Shown piece after piece: positions 16,124-26,058 of a DNA stretch of 64,000 nt (position 1 is its first letter; each line of letters begins with the position of its first letter). The DNA is taken from the NCBI RefSeq assembly GCF_024170225.1, contig NZ_JALJXU010000006.1, positions 94,815-158,814 on the forward strand, given 5' to 3'. A program made the translations under genes and the position numbers. Source of the stretch: Streptococcus gallinaceus. GTDB taxonomy: Bacteria; Bacillota; Bacilli; Lactobacillales; Streptococcaceae. The notes under the pieces were generated by a model. The model was not told the origin of the DNA and did not search any database. It was given only the letters and a program-made list of their open reading frames with translations.

Positions 16124-18265
16124 ATGAAAAAACACTATATTTATGGTTCTGTTGTAGCGATTATTTTGAGCTTTGCGGGTTACCAGGCGGGACATTACCA
16201 GGCAAAAGCGGAGATAGGAGCTAGTCAGAAAGTTGCGTATATAGATGGAAAGGCAGAAAAAACAAAAGCTCTGGCCAATAAGGAAAAAACGCCAGACGAA
16301 ATCAGTGACGAAGAAGGCATTCACGCAGAGCAAATCGTTGTAAAAATCACGGACAAGGGCTACGTCACATCTCACGGAGACCATTTCCATTTCTTCAACG
16401 GGAAAGTGCCCTACGATGCGATTATCAGTGAAGAATTGATTATGAAAGACCCACATTACGTCTTCAAATCTTCTGACGTCATCAACGAAGTGAGAGATGG
16501 CTACATTATCAAAGTGGATGGAGCTTATTACCTCTATCTGAAGTCGGGTAGCAAGAAAGTCAATATCCGTACAAAGGCTCAGATTGAAGCAGAGCAGAAA
16601 AAATGGGGTGGACATAGTCGTGCATTATCTGGTCAAGCCTCGGCTAGTCAGTTGGCGTCTGCAGCGGCACAAGGACGCTATACTACGGATGATGGATATG
16701 TCTTTAGCCCGACAGACATCATCGATGACTTTGGAGATGCCTTTTTAGTACCGCATGGGGACCATTTCCATTACATCCCTAAAAAGGACTTGTCACCAGC
16801 AGAACTGCAAGCAGCTCAGGCTTATTGGGACCAAAAGCAAGGCAAATCAAGCGGAAATTCGTCCGTCAGCTACGGAGTTCCTAGCAACAGTTGGACAGGT
16901 TATGATGCGCCTCGTCATCAAGTAAGTCCTCTTAGTCAACCAAGCCATTCAGCTGGAAATTGGCGCGAATTATTTCGCCAATTATACAATCTCCCACGCA
17001 ATCAACGTCATGTAGAGCCAGACGGTCTCGTTTTTGATCCTGCACAAATCACGCGTCGGGTTCCGCAAGGAGTCGTGGTACCGCACGGCAATCACTACCA
17101 TATGATTCCTTATTCACAGATGAGCCCGTTGGAACAAGAAATTGCCCGTAGTATTCCTATTGGGGCAGATGTGAGTGGCTTCCACGAACCAGAAAGGGTG
17201 AATCCACCGCAACAGAAGCCGCAACCACAACCAATTGCCCATCAACCTCAACCCGCGCAACCAAGTCCGAAACCGATTGTTTCGGAGGAGCATCATGGTG
17301 GCAAGCATGTGACCTATTTTACCCCTATAGCAGAGCGTCCTGGTAAGCCAAATTCAAAAATTATCTATAGCCCAGAAGAAGTGGCCGCTGCAAAGGCAGC
17401 AGGTAAATACGCAACGTCAGACGGCTATATCTTTGATGCGAAAGATATCAAAGAGGATTTGGGAGAGGCTTATATTATCCCTCACATGACGCATGAGCAC
17501 TGGGTTCCTAAGAAAGATTTGTCACCCGCAGAACGCAAGGCGGCTGAGGAATTCTTGGCTGGAAAATCAACAGAAAAAACTGTCGATAAACCAGTAGAAA
17601 AGCCAGTAGAAAAACCTGCAGAATCTGCTGAACCAACGAATCCACTGGCAAATCTTTCTGCCAAAGAGCTGTATGAGCGCGTAGCACCAGCTAAGATTGT
17701 TCCAGTTGAAAAGATGAGCTACAATGCAGCTTATGCGGTCAAAGTATCGGACGATTACATCATCATTCCGCATACAGACCATTACCATAACCTCAAGTTT
17801 AGCTGGTTTGATGAAAAGTTGTATACTGCGCCAGATGGTTATACTTTAGAGCAATTCTTTGCGACGATTAAGTACTACATTGCCCACCCTGACGAATTGC
17901 CTGCCAAAGACGGATGGGGCCACAGCAGTGACTATGGACATGGTAGCAACGCTAGCGACCCTGAAACCAATAATTTTTCCCCATCTGAGGAGCCAGCAGA
18001 CAAGGAAGATGGCGCTGATGAAGACAACACTGAAGAAGGTGCCAAGGTAACTGGTCCGGAAATGGATGCTCTGGAAGAACGATTGTGGGCGTCTTTGAAA
18101 GTAGCTGAAGAGATGGCAGATGCAACGGTGAAAGAAAAAATTTCCGATGCAGTGGATGCCCTCTTTGACCGCCAAAATGACTTGAAAGTCGGTGGTGAAG
18201 ATAGCATTGCCAAAATCAATGCAGATTTAGATACCCTTTGCAAGCAATACAATTTTAAAGCATAA
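16124..18265 (+). CDS. Histidine triad protein (Pht/HtpA family)
   Basis: This is a secreted or surface zinc-scavenging protein thought to hand zinc to AdcAII. The start at 16124 is preferred because the AGGAG lies too close to ATG 16118. A signal peptide covers about residues 1-30 (VVAIILSFAGYQAGHYQAKA). Five HxxHxH triads are present: HGDHFH, HGDHFH, HGNHYH, HMTHEH and HTDHYH. The fourth has a Thr/Glu variant. Pro/Gln-rich and Lys/Pro/Glu repeat segments (VEKPVEKPAE) separate them. The C-terminus is acidic and helical, with no LPXTG. At 713 residues it is in the family's range. It is transcribed with adcAII, 9 bases downstream. Confidence 0.92.
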   Translation: MKKHYIYGSVVAIILSFAGYQAGHYQAKAEIGASQKVAYIDGKAEKTKALANKEKTPDEISDEEGIHAEQIVVKITDKGYVTSHGDHFHFFNGKVPYDAIISEELIMKDPHYVFKSSDVINEVRDGYIIKVDGAYYLYLKSGSKKVNIRTKAQIEAEQKKWGGHSRALSGQASASQLASAAAQGRYTTDDGYVFSPTDIIDDFGDAFLVPHGDHFHYIPKKDLSPAELQAAQAYWDQKQGKSSGNSSVSYGVPSNSWTGYDAPRHQVSPLSQPSHSAGNWRELFRQLYNLPRNQRHVEPDGLVFDPAQITRRVPQGVVVPHGNHYHMIPYSQMSPLEQEIARSIPIGADVSGFHEPERVNPPQQKPQPQPIAHQPQPAQPSPKPIVSEEHHGGKHVTYFTPIAERPGKPNSKIIYSPEEVAAAKAAGKYATSDGYIFDAKDIKEDLGEAYIIPHMTHEHWVPKKDLSPAERKAAEEFLAGKSTEKTVDKPVEKPVEKPAESAEPTNPLANLSAKELYERVAPAKIVPVEKMSYNAAYAVKVSDDYIIIPHTDHYHNLKFSWFDEKLYTAPDGYTLEQFFATIKYYIAHPDELPAKDGWGHSSDYGHGSNASDPETNNFSPSEEPADKEDGADEDNTEEGAKVTGPEMDALEERLWASLKVAEEMADATVKEKISDAVDALFDRQNDLKVGGEDSIAKINADLDTLCKQYNFKA

Positions 18266-18273
18266 AAGAAAGT

Positions 18274-18305
18274 GAGGCTAGACAGTGATTTAGCCTCGTT
18301 TTTCT
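18274..18305 (+). terminator. Terminator of the adcAII-pht operon
   Basis: Arms GAGGCTA (18274-18280) and TAGCCTC (18291-18297) are followed by TTTTTC. Confidence 0.85.
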
Positions 18306-18333
18306 TGAATTCGGCGCTAGACTCTGTTAGAAT
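18305..18333 (+). promoter_or_regulatory. Promoter of brnQ
   Basis: A -35 TTGAAT (18305-18310) and TAGAAT (18328-18333) are 17 bases apart, 36 bases before the start codon. No T-box or exact CodY box was found. Confidence 0.55.
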
Positions 18334-18369
18334 AGAGAGAATGAATTTATTCTAGAAAAAGGTAAGATA

Positions 18370-19749
18370 ATGAAAAAGAAACCGTCGCTTAGTGCTTATG
18401 TCACCATTGGATTGATGCTGTTTGCCCTCTTTTTTGGTGCTGGGAATTTGATTTTCCCTGCTTATCTTGGAATTTATGCGGGAAGCAATGTTTGGCTGAC
18501 TATTGTTGGCTTTTGTTTGACAGCTGTTACCCTGCCCTTGATGGGGGTTGCGGCTATCGCCTATACGGGAACGGAGGATGCGGAGTCCATTGCGCGACCA
18601 GTTTCTAAACTATACGCTCTCTGTTTTTCAGTTGCTCTCTATCTGTCCATTGGTCCATTTTTTGCCATTCCTCGGACAGGTGCAACTTCCTACTCTATCG
18701 GGATTGAGCCGATTTTTGGACCGTCTTTTATGGGGAAAGTCATTTATGCTCTGATTTTCTTTGGGATTTCCTATTGGTTGGCTATTCGTCCGAGCAAGAT
18801 GGCGGACCGTATCGGGAAATACCTGACGCCGACCCTACTCTTTGTATTGGCTGTCTTAGTCATTGCCTCTTTCCTTCATCCAGCTGGAAAAATGGGGCTA
18901 GCACATAATGCCACTCCAGCAACCAGTGACGCCTTTGCTAATTTGCCATTTGTAGCAGGCTTGATTCAAGGTTATGGGACCATGGATGCCCTTGCGTCAT
19001 TGGCTTTTTCGATTGTGGTGATCAATTCAGCCAAGGTGTTTGGAGCTAAGGACAATCAAGAAGTCGCAGGCATTACCTTGAAATCAGGTGTGATTGCGAG
19101 TGTCCTCCTTGCCCTAGTGTATATCTTTGTTGCGCGTATCGGTGCAACTTCACAAAGCTTGTTTGACTTTACAGCGGGAGCGTTTCAACTCAAGGGGCAG
19201 GTCATTGATGGTGGACATGTTCTGAGTCAGGCTTCGCATTTCTACTTGGGAGCGATTGGTAGAGCGGTTTTAGCTGTCGTGATTTTCCTGGCCTGTATCA
19301 CAACTGCGACGGGTTTGATTACAGCCTGTGCGGAGTATTTCCATAAGCTCTTACCAGCAGTTTCTCATGCCGTTTGGGCAACTGTGTTTACCATTATTGC
19401 GCTTGTTTTCTACTTTGGTGGGTTGTCTGAAATTATCAAGTGGTCTTTGCCGGTCTTGTTCTTGCTTTATCCGTTGACCGTTGCCATTATCTTCTTGGCC
19501 TTGATGGGCAAATGGTTCCAGCATGATCCGATTGTTTACCGCTGGACGATTGGCTGGACCTTTATCGCTGGTTTCTATGATGCGGTCAATACTCTTGCAG
19601 GGATGACAGGCCTCTTTAAATTACCAGCAGGTCTGCTTCATTTCTTTGGACAAGTTGTGCCTTTGGGAAGATATTCTCTGGGCTGGATGAGCTTTGCTTT
19701 GGTTGGTTTTGTGATTGGTTTAGTTCATCATTTTTTGAAGAAAAAGTAA
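18370..19749 (+). CDS. brnQ: Branched-chain amino acid transport system II carrier protein BrnQ
   Basis: This is a sodium-coupled importer for Leu, Ile and Val, with 459 residues and about twelve hydrophobic segments. The N-terminal LFFGAGNLIFPAYLG is a hallmark of the BrnQ/LIVCS family, and GPFFAIPRTGATSY and ACITTATGLITACAEYF also match. The start at 18370 is preceded by GGTAAG, a modest site. It is a single gene with its own promoter and terminator. Confidence 0.93.
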   Translation: MKKKPSLSAYVTIGLMLFALFFGAGNLIFPAYLGIYAGSNVWLTIVGFCLTAVTLPLMGVAAIAYTGTEDAESIARPVSKLYALCFSVALYLSIGPFFAIPRTGATSYSIGIEPIFGPSFMGKVIYALIFFGISYWLAIRPSKMADRIGKYLTPTLLFVLAVLVIASFLHPAGKMGLAHNATPATSDAFANLPFVAGLIQGYGTMDALASLAFSIVVINSAKVFGAKDNQEVAGITLKSGVIASVLLALVYIFVARIGATSQSLFDFTAGAFQLKGQVIDGGHVLSQASHFYLGAIGRAVLAVVIFLACITTATGLITACAEYFHKLLPAVSHAVWATVFTIIALVFYFGGLSEIIKWSLPVLFLLYPLTVAIIFLALMGKWFQHDPIVYRWTIGWTFIAGFYDAVNTLAGMTGLFKLPAGLLHFFGQVVPLGRYSLGWMSFALVGFVIGLVHHFLKKK

Positions 19750-19778
19750 GAGGTTGGCGATTGTCCAGCCTCTTTTTG
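19750..19778 (+). terminator. Terminator of brnQ
   Basis: Arms GAGGTTGG (19750-19757) and CCAGCCTC (19765-19772), with one G-U pair, are followed by TTTTT. Confidence 0.85.
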
Positions 19779-19811
19779 CCGTGCTATAATAAAGTAAAAG
19801 GAGGGCTTCAT

Positions 19812-20867
19812 ATGCGTGTGTTAGTTGCGATTGATTCCTTTAAAGGATCGGCAACATCAGCTGAAATGAATCAGGCAGTCAGGGCTGGTTTGCTGGATGC
19901 GTCACCGTCTCTGGAAGTGGAGACTGTGGCCATTGCTGACGGCGGGGAAGGGACCCTAGATGCTCTTGCTTGTGCTTTATCAGGCGAGATGGTTCAGGTG
20001 CAGGCTACTGACTTGCTTGGCCGGCCTTTGTCCGTAGCCTATCTCGTAGCGCAAGGTCGAGCTTTTATAGAGTCAGCTAGTCTACTGGGAATTGATAAGA
20101 TTACGCCCAGTCCAGAAATATTTGAGAAAGCTTCGTCAGCTGGTTTAGCGGATCTAGTTTTAGATGCGCTGGAGCGAAATTGCCGACAGATTTTTGTGAC
20201 ATTGGGCGGAACAGGTAGCTCAGATGGTGGCCGTGGTTTCTTGGAAAAGTTGGTTCCGTACGCAGAACAACTCCGTCAAGTGGAGATAATCGGCCTAACA
20301 GATGTAAGAAATCCTTACGCAGGACCCGAAGGATATGCACGGATTTTCGGCCCGCAAAAAGGCGGAACCCCGGAACAGATTGCCGTTGAAGATGCGCGAG
20401 CCCGAGAATTCGTTCACAAGATAAGGGCTGAAAAGCAAATGGACTTGCAGAAACTAGCTGGAAGTGGTGCAGCAGGCGGGCTCGGCGGAGCTATTCTCGT
20501 GCTAGGAGGCAAGCTTCGGCCTGGCTTTTTAAGTATAGTTGACTTAATCGGTCTAGAAGAAAAAGTTGCTCATTCAGACCTTGTTATTACGGGCGAAGGA
20601 CGTTTGGACAGCCAGTCGTTTCAAGGGAAAGCACCCGTTGGTTTGGCTGAGTTGGCACAGGTTTACAATCGTCCGGTCATCGCGCTCTGTGGGGCAGTAG
20701 GAGAGCGGGAACTGGCACTCTACTCGGACTTCTTGGCTGTATTTTCTATTCAGACAAAGGCGCAATCCTTAGAAAATGCCATGAAAGAATCCGAGACCTT
20801 GAAAAATGCCCGATTTGTAGCGGGAAATGTATGGCAGTTATTCAGTAAATCAAGCACCGGAATCTAG
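19812..20867 (+). CDS. Glycerate kinase
   Basis: The product phosphorylates glycerate to phosphoglycerate and belongs to the GlxK/GarK family. The ATG at 19812 is used because AGGAGGG begins at 19800; an upstream in-frame start lacks a site. Diagnostic stretches are IDSFKGSATSAEMNQAVRAG, VAIADGGEGTLDAL, GGTGSSDGGRGFL, GSGAAGGLGGA and ITGEGRLDSQSFQGKAP. The 351-residue length is slightly short of the usual 370-380. A TATAAT at about 19784 gives its own promoter. The pathway partner is not in the window. Confidence 0.9.
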   Translation: MRVLVAIDSFKGSATSAEMNQAVRAGLLDASPSLEVETVAIADGGEGTLDALACALSGEMVQVQATDLLGRPLSVAYLVAQGRAFIESASLLGIDKITPSPEIFEKASSAGLADLVLDALERNCRQIFVTLGGTGSSDGGRGFLEKLVPYAEQLRQVEIIGLTDVRNPYAGPEGYARIFGPQKGGTPEQIAVEDARAREFVHKIRAEKQMDLQKLAGSGAAGGLGGAILVLGGKLRPGFLSIVDLIGLEEKVAHSDLVITGEGRLDSQSFQGKAPVGLAELAQVYNRPVIALCGAVGERELALYSDFLAVFSIQTKAQSLENAMKESETLKNARFVAGNVWQLFSKSSTGI

Positions 20868-20882
20868 GTTCTGGTGTTTTAT
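20855..20882 (+). terminator. Terminator of the glycerate kinase gene
   Basis: Arms CACCGGAA and TTCTGGTG (one G-U pair) are followed by a short TTTT. Confidence 0.65.
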
Positions 20883-20947
20883 GATAGAAAAATTGTTCGG
20901 TTGTTGCTGGTTTAAAATTAAAAAATCAGAAAATTCAAATAAAAACC

Positions 20948-20985
20948 TTGACGTTGTATTTTGTTTTATGTTATATTATGTGACA
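20948..20985 (+). promoter_or_regulatory. amtB promoter with GlnR box
   Basis: The sequence TGTTA-N7-TGACA at 20969-20985 exactly fits the GlnR/TnrA consensus TGTNAN7TNACA. It covers the -10 (TATATT, 20972-20977) of a promoter whose -35 is TTGACG (20948-20953). The position implies repression when nitrogen is abundant. Confidence 0.8.
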
Positions 20986-21005
20986 TGGAAGTTTAGGAGG
21001 TTTTT

Positions 21006-22241
21006 ATGAAGTCAGGTAGTATTGCATTTATGCTCGTTTGTTCATGCTTAGTATTTTTTATGACAGTTGGTTTAGCCTTTTTCTATGGTGGTTTAGGTAG
21101 GCGCAAAAATGTCATCAATACCATGATGATGTGTATTGTACCGATGGGACTTGCCTCTGTTTTGTGGATTGTCTGTGGTTATTCCTTGTCTTTTGGTGGA
21201 CACGGAAGTCTCGTTGGGGATTTTTCCCATTTGTTTTTCAATGGAGTGAGTGAAACAGCTTCCAGTCGAGGATTGGACATTCCAGATGCCCTATTCGCCA
21301 TTTTCCAGATGATGTTTCCGATTATTACCGTAGCCATTTTAACGGGAGCAGTTGCGGGACGTATGCGATTTACCCCCTTGCTACTTTTTATGGCTATCTG
21401 GCTCTTTGTCGTTTATTTCCCATTTGCGCATATGGTCTGGGATGAGGGGCTCTTGGCTCAATGGGGCACTATCGACTTTGCTGGTGGGGATGTGGTTCAT
21501 ATTACCTCAGGGGTTTCTGGCTTGGTGCTCGCGCTTATAGTTGGGAAGCGTCGGGATCATTCGCACAATGTCTACCGCCCGCACAATGTTCCCTTTGTTC
21601 TTTTGGGGGCAGGAATTCTGTGGTTTGGCTGGTTTGGATTTAACGCAGGCTCTGCTTTGGGAGCCAATGGTCTTGCGGTTCACGCTTTTCTAACGACCCA
21701 TGTGTCTGCTGCTGCGGCCCTCGTGTCTTGGCTCCTTGTTGAACATCGGATGACGGGTAACCTATCCTTGGTTGGAGCGTCTACAGGTCTGGTTGCAGGT
21801 CTAGTAGCCATCACTCCCGGTGCAGGATTTGTTTCTGTTTGGAGTTCGATCTTGATTGGGCTGTTGGTTAGTCCGATTTGTTACTTTGCCATTTCGACCT
21901 TGAAGGAAAAATTTGGCTATGATGATGCCTTGGATGCCTTTGGTTGTCACGGTATCGGCGGTATTTTCGGTGGTATTGCAACAGGAATTTTTACCACTCC
22001 AGAATTAGCCTTAAACAAAGATTTTGTCGGGATTATCTATGGCAATCCAAAATTATTACTCGTGACAGTGCTCGCCATTCTCTTTACAATTGCTTGGTCA
22101 GCGGGAGCTACGTACGTGATTGCTAGAGGAATCAAAGCAATCATGCCTTTACGTGTGAGTGACCGTGCAGAAGCCATTGGTCTGGATGATAGTGAGCATG
22201 AGGAAACGGCTTATCCAACTTTCATGGGATTAGATTCGTAA
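21006..22241 (+). CDS. amtB: Ammonium transporter AmtB
   Basis: This membrane channel for ammonium/ammonia has 411 residues, eleven helices, and an out-facing N-terminus (MLVCSCLVFFMTVGLAFFYGG). The twin pore histidines are in VVHITSGVSGLV and CHGIGGIFGGI. TAGGAGG precedes ATG 21006. The GlnR box upstream and the PII gene 15 bases downstream make this the standard nitrogen-scavenging pair. Confidence 0.95.
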   Translation: MKSGSIAFMLVCSCLVFFMTVGLAFFYGGLGRRKNVINTMMMCIVPMGLASVLWIVCGYSLSFGGHGSLVGDFSHLFFNGVSETASSRGLDIPDALFAIFQMMFPIITVAILTGAVAGRMRFTPLLLFMAIWLFVVYFPFAHMVWDEGLLAQWGTIDFAGGDVVHITSGVSGLVLALIVGKRRDHSHNVYRPHNVPFVLLGAGILWFGWFGFNAGSALGANGLAVHAFLTTHVSAAAALVSWLLVEHRMTGNLSLVGASTGLVAGLVAITPGAGFVSVWSSILIGLLVSPICYFAISTLKEKFGYDDALDAFGCHGIGGIFGGIATGIFTTPELALNKDFVGIIYGNPKLLLVTVLAILFTIAWSAGATYVIARGIKAIMPLRVSDRAEAIGLDDSEHEETAYPTFMGLDS

Positions 22242-22256
22242 GCAAGGAGAAGAAAA

Positions 22257-22598
22257 ATGAAAAAAATTGAAGCCATTATCCGTGCTGATAAGTTGGAAGA
22301 TCTGAAAGACGCCTTGTCTGAAACTGGCTTGGCTAAAGGGATGACCATCAGTCAAGTTCTGGGCTACGGCAATCAAAAAGGGTTTGCAGAATACGTGCGC
22401 GGTCAAAAAATTATTCCGACCTTGCTGGCCAAAGTCAAGATTGAAATTGTCGCACATGATGCTAGTGTAGAAGCTATCGTAAATCTGATTGCAGAAGCAG
22501 TCCGCACAGGAGATGTCGGTGATGGAAAAATTTTCATCATCCCGATTGAAGAAGTCATCCGTATCCGGACGGGCGAACGCGGCGGCGATGCCTTGTAG
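22257..22598 (+). CDS. glnK: PII signal protein GlnK
   Basis: This is a trimeric nitrogen sensor that plugs AmtB. Its 113 residues show the PII fold: [20 protein letters not shown], the T-loop, and the C-terminal [22 protein letters not shown] signature. The uridylylation tyrosine expected at about position 51 is not conserved: the stretch is [12 protein letters not shown], with Ile where RGAEYVVDFLPK has Tyr. Control is therefore probably by ATP/ADP and 2-oxoglutarate only. GGAGAAG precedes the start. Confidence 0.94.
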   Translation: MKKIEAIIRADKLEDLKDALSETGLAKGMTISQVLGYGNQKGFAEYVRGQKIIPTLLAKVKIEIVAHDASVEAIVNLIAEAVRTGDVGDGKIFIIPIEEVIRIRTGERGGDAL

Positions 22599-22611
22599 TG
22601 GGAAAATAGAC

Positions 22612-22645
22612 AAAAAAGAAGCCTAATGGCTTCTTTTTAATTTTA
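22612..22645. terminator. Bidirectional terminator between glnK and pepX
   Basis: Arms AAAGAAGCC (22615-22623) and GGCTTCTTT (22628-22636) form a hairpin with A- and T-runs on both sides. Confidence 0.88.
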
Positions 22646-24913
22646 ATTGATTGGAAGTTGAATTTTGGATTGCTCCAAGTCCACTGAAATGGTCCAGTCG
22701 CTATTATCACGAACGGTCACTTCAAAGTCAGTTGTGTAGAGAATGACGCGAAGCGTGCTTCCTTTAGGGAAATGATAGATGGTTGGTTGCAAGTCCCAAG
22801 TCAAGTCCATCCACTCGTCAGCGGTGACAACCTCGATTGTCAATAAATCACTGCGGTTTTGCAAGTTGAGGTAGCCTTTTGTGACTAGGCGATGCGGTGT
22901 TTGGACAAATGGCAATTCAGTTAGATTTTCTTGGGCGTAAAAACGGCCATTATCCAGCCTGTTGCGCTCTTGTACAGTTGGAATTGGCGTCAGTCGCTTG
23001 GCAGGTCCAAAGTCCAGTACTTGAGCAGATAAGAGACCCTTGGAGACGCTTGATTTGACGCGTAGCTGCAGACTGGCACGACCATTGAGATGCAGGTCTT
23101 CTTCGATTGGTAAATCGATGGTGATTTGATGCGCCTTGTCATTCCAGAGGTCCTGGTGGAAGCTAGGATAAGCCTTTCCATAGCGGACAAAATCGTCATC
23201 AGCATATTGGTTTTGAATATCTTTGACACCTGTCCCGAGTGCAAATTCTTGCTGGCTAGTCCCTTGGAAATCAGTCAGCACTGTCCAAGTCTGTGCGGAA
23301 CGATTGTCTTGCCAGATGACACTTGGTAGTTGGTAGTCGTTCTCATAGTCCAGTAATTTGTGGGTGAGGAGGGCGTTCATGGATTCGCGGAAGTCAATGG
23401 ACTGCCAGTTGTTCATATAGACATGGGCCCCGTGGTGGAAGAAGAGGTGCTTATTGACAGTTTTTGGCAGCGCGTGGAACATATTCCAGACGTGGATCGG
23501 CTTAACATTCCAATCCTGTGTGCCGTGTGTAAAGACCACTTCGCACTGGACCTTGTCCGCATTGAGTAGGTAATTGCGGTTGTGCCAATATTGGTTGTAA
23601 TCACCGCTGGTGCGGTCCAACTGTGCTCGTTCTGCAGCGATTCCTGCCTCGTATGCGGCCTTATTTTTCAAGAAATCACCTGCTTGTAAACTCTTGGAGT
23701 AGGTCAGTGCTGTCAAGCTGTCCAAGTCCTCGCCAGGGTAGCCGCCGGGGCTAGTTACCAGACCGTTTTCACGGTAGTAGTCATACCAAGAAGAAATTCC
23801 TGCCTCGGCAATGATGACTTCTAGTCCATCCACACCGGTTGTTGCTAGAGCATTGGACATGGTTCCGAGATAGGAGATACCGCTTGTTGCCACTTTTCCA
23901 TTTGCCCAGTCAGCCAGAACGATCTTGTCGCGTTTGTGAGAAGTGTAGGCGCGTGCTCGACCATTGAGCCAGTCAATGACGGCCTTATAGCCAGCCACTT
24001 GCTGGTAATCACCGGATGTCATATAACCTGTCGAACCCAGTGTTCCCACGCCAGACACATGGATGCTGGCAAATCCGCGCGCCAAGAAGTAATCATTGAG
24101 CGAGTAGGAAGAAATGTGACCCAGTTTCTCGGTTGCTGGAGACGTTGGCAAGTCTCTCTGGTCAGTAGGCAAAGTAGCAATATATGGTTCCTCTAGAGTA
24201 ATTTGCCCGGCCTCTTTTTGCTCCAGTTGACCCTCCATTTTATGAAGGGCGGCGTCACTAGCCTTGTCGTTGGTTCCTTGATGGTAGGGGCTGTTGGTGA
24301 TAACAGCAGGCACTTTCCCGGCAAATCGAGGACGCAGGATGGAAACCTTGGTCAGGTCAGTCTGTCCGGCCTTGCTTGTATCAACAGGCGTCTCCACGTA
24401 AACCACTTCACGTAGGACATCGTGAGTCGAGAAGGTAGCTAGAGATTTTCCATTGAAGAAATGATAATGATTGTCTTCAGGAATCAAGTCATCGCTGACC
24501 AGTTGTTCCACCAAGAGTGCCCCATTTTTGGTACGCGTGCTGAGCAGCTGATAGAGATTTTCGATGATGGAGCCAAATACAATCGGAAAACCTGATTCTG
24601 AACGGAAATCTTCTATATTGCTGTAGTCAAAATTGGGAACGAAGCCTAGCATTTGGAAGGCTACTTGGTAAAAAATTTGGTCTGTCAGAGGACGGTCTGA
24701 TTGGAAAAAGCCCAACAAATCACAGTCCCAGTCCGCCAATAAATTTGCCAAAGCAGTATCTGTATCTTCTACTAAAAAGAAGGTTTTACGAACGAAGAGT
24801 TCAAGGTTTTTCTTGTCAGAAAATTGGCTGGAAAGATGGAAACCGAGCTCGGCTAACTCTGCTAGCATCCGTTCTGTTGAAAATTGGATATATGAAAATT
24901 GATTAAAACGCAT
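22643..24913 (-). CDS. pepX: Xaa-Pro dipeptidyl-peptidase
   Basis: This cytoplasmic serine exopeptidase releases Xaa-Pro dipeptides and takes part in casein and host-peptide use. Its 756 residues match the lactic acid bacterial family length. The N-terminal helical domain begins [11 protein letters not shown]. The nucleophile Ser is in GISYLGTM, the acid in [11 protein letters not shown], and the His in [13 protein letters not shown]-terminal jelly-roll domain follows. AGGAG on the minus strand precedes the start at 24913. It is a single gene, divergent from glpF. Confidence 0.95.
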   Translation of the reverse strand: MRFNQFSYIQFSTERMLAELAELGFHLSSQFSDKKNLELFVRKTFFLVEDTDTALANLLADWDCDLLGFFQSDRPLTDQIFYQVAFQMLGFVPNFDYSNIEDFRSESGFPIVFGSIIENLYQLLSTRTKNGALLVEQLVSDDLIPEDNHYHFFNGKSLATFSTHDVLREVVYVETPVDTSKAGQTDLTKVSILRPRFAGKVPAVITNSPYHQGTNDKASDAALHKMEGQLEQKEAGQITLEEPYIATLPTDQRDLPTSPATEKLGHISSYSLNDYFLARGFASIHVSGVGTLGSTGYMTSGDYQQVAGYKAVIDWLNGRARAYTSHKRDKIVLADWANGKVATSGISYLGTMSNALATTGVDGLEVIIAEAGISSWYDYYRENGLVTSPGGYPGEDLDSLTALTYSKSLQAGDFLKNKAAYEAGIAAERAQLDRTSGDYNQYWHNRNYLLNADKVQCEVVFTHGTQDWNVKPIHVWNMFHALPKTVNKHLFFHHGAHVYMNNWQSIDFRESMNALLTHKLLDYENDYQLPSVIWQDNRSAQTWTVLTDFQGTSQQEFALGTGVKDIQNQYADDDFVRYGKAYPSFHQDLWNDKAHQITIDLPIEEDLHLNGRASLQLRVKSSVSKGLLSAQVLDFGPAKRLTPIPTVQERNRLDNGRFYAQENLTELPFVQTPHRLVTKGYLNLQNRSDLLTIEVVTADEWMDLTWDLQPTIYHFPKGSTLRVILYTTDFEVTVRDNSDWTISVDLEQSKIQLPIN

Positions 24914-25006
24914 ACATTCTCCTAAACTTGAATATTTCCTTTACATAACCCATTATAGCTGATAAAATAAGGATTGTCTAAAAAATATTGGAGGATACAC
25001 AAAAAA

Positions 25007-25858
25007 ATGGACGTAGCAGTACATATTAAGTACATTACAGAATTTCTTGCAACAGCTCTTCTCGTTATCTTGGGAAATGGTGCGGTTGCCAACGTTGACC
25101 TTAAAGGTACAAAAGGAAACAACTCAGGTTGGATCGTTATTGCACTTGGTTATGGTCTTGCCGTTATGATGCCGGCTCTTATGTTTGGCAACGTATCAGG
25201 TAACCACATCAACCCAGCCTTCACAATTAGTTTAGCTGTTTTAGGCTATTTCAAATGGAGCTTGGTACCAGGTTACATCGCAGCTCAAATCGCTGGTGCT
25301 ATCGCTGGTCAAGCAGTTGTTGTCGGTGTTTACCGCCCTTACTTCATGAAAACTGAAAATCCAAACCACATCTTGGGTTCATTCTCAACTATCTCAGCTC
25401 TTGATGATGGTACAAAAGAAAGCCGCAAAGCTTCATGGATTAACGGTTTCTTGAACGAATTCTTCGGTTCATTTGTCTTGTTCTTTGGAGCAATGGCCTT
25501 GACGAAAAACTATTTCGGTGCGGAAGTATTGCAATATGTTTCATCACAAGGTGCAGACCTTTCAAACAAAGCTACTTCAATGCAATTAACAAACTTCCTT
25601 AACCCAGGTCTTAGCGTAGCTCACTTGGCGCTTGGTTTCTTGGTAATGGCTCTTGTAGCAGCCCTTGGTGGCCCTACTGGACCAGCCCTCAACCCAGCTC
25701 GTGACCTTGGTCCACGTATCCTCCACGCAGTATTGCCAACATCTGTACTTGGTCAAGCTAAGGCAGATTCAAAATGGTGGTATGCTTGGGTACCAGTTGT
25801 AGCACCTATCCTTGCAGGGATTGCTGCAGTTGCACTTTTTAAAGTATTGTACGCATAA
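25007..25858 (+). CDS. glpF: Aquaglyceroporin / glycerol facilitator
   Basis: This membrane channel of the MIP family has 283 residues and six helices. The two pore motifs are HINPAFTISLAV and ALNPARDLGPR. The Asp after the second NPAR is typical of glycerol facilitators rather than strict water channels. The start at 25007 (MDVAVHIKYITEF) follows GGAGGA; the longer frame upstream is not supported. No glycerol kinase is adjacent, so the substrate could also be another small polyol or dihydroxyacetone. Confidence 0.85.
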   Translation: MDVAVHIKYITEFLATALLVILGNGAVANVDLKGTKGNNSGWIVIALGYGLAVMMPALMFGNVSGNHINPAFTISLAVLGYFKWSLVPGYIAAQIAGAIAGQAVVVGVYRPYFMKTENPNHILGSFSTISALDDGTKESRKASWINGFLNEFFGSFVLFFGAMALTKNYFGAEVLQYVSSQGADLSNKATSMQLTNFLNPGLSVAHLALGFLVMALVAALGGPTGPALNPARDLGPRILHAVLPTSVLGQAKADSKWWYAWVPVVAPILAGIAAVALFKVLYA

Positions 25859-25865
25859 GAATATA

Positions 25866-25905
25866 AAGAAGAAGCTAGGGATTTCTATTCCGGCTTCTTT
25901 TTCTA
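25866..25905 (+). terminator. Terminator of glpF
   Basis: AGAAGCTAGG and CCGGCTTCT arms with a loop of about ten bases are followed by TTTTTC. Confidence 0.75.
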
Positions 25906-26058
25906 TGCTCTTCTTAGGGGAGTAGGTTGAGATCGATAAATTATAGATTCTATAAAAAGAGATTTGCCTCTTTTTTATACTTTGAAATTGTGTATAAATA
26001 TTTGTCAAATGCATGATTTTCCTTTACAATAGAAGGGTATGAACTGAAGGAGATGAGC

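Noticed and set aside
18300..18369. T-box or CodY box before brnQ
   Set aside because: The TTCTAGAA palindrome is one base too long for the CodY core, and no T-box antiterminator or specifier structure is present.
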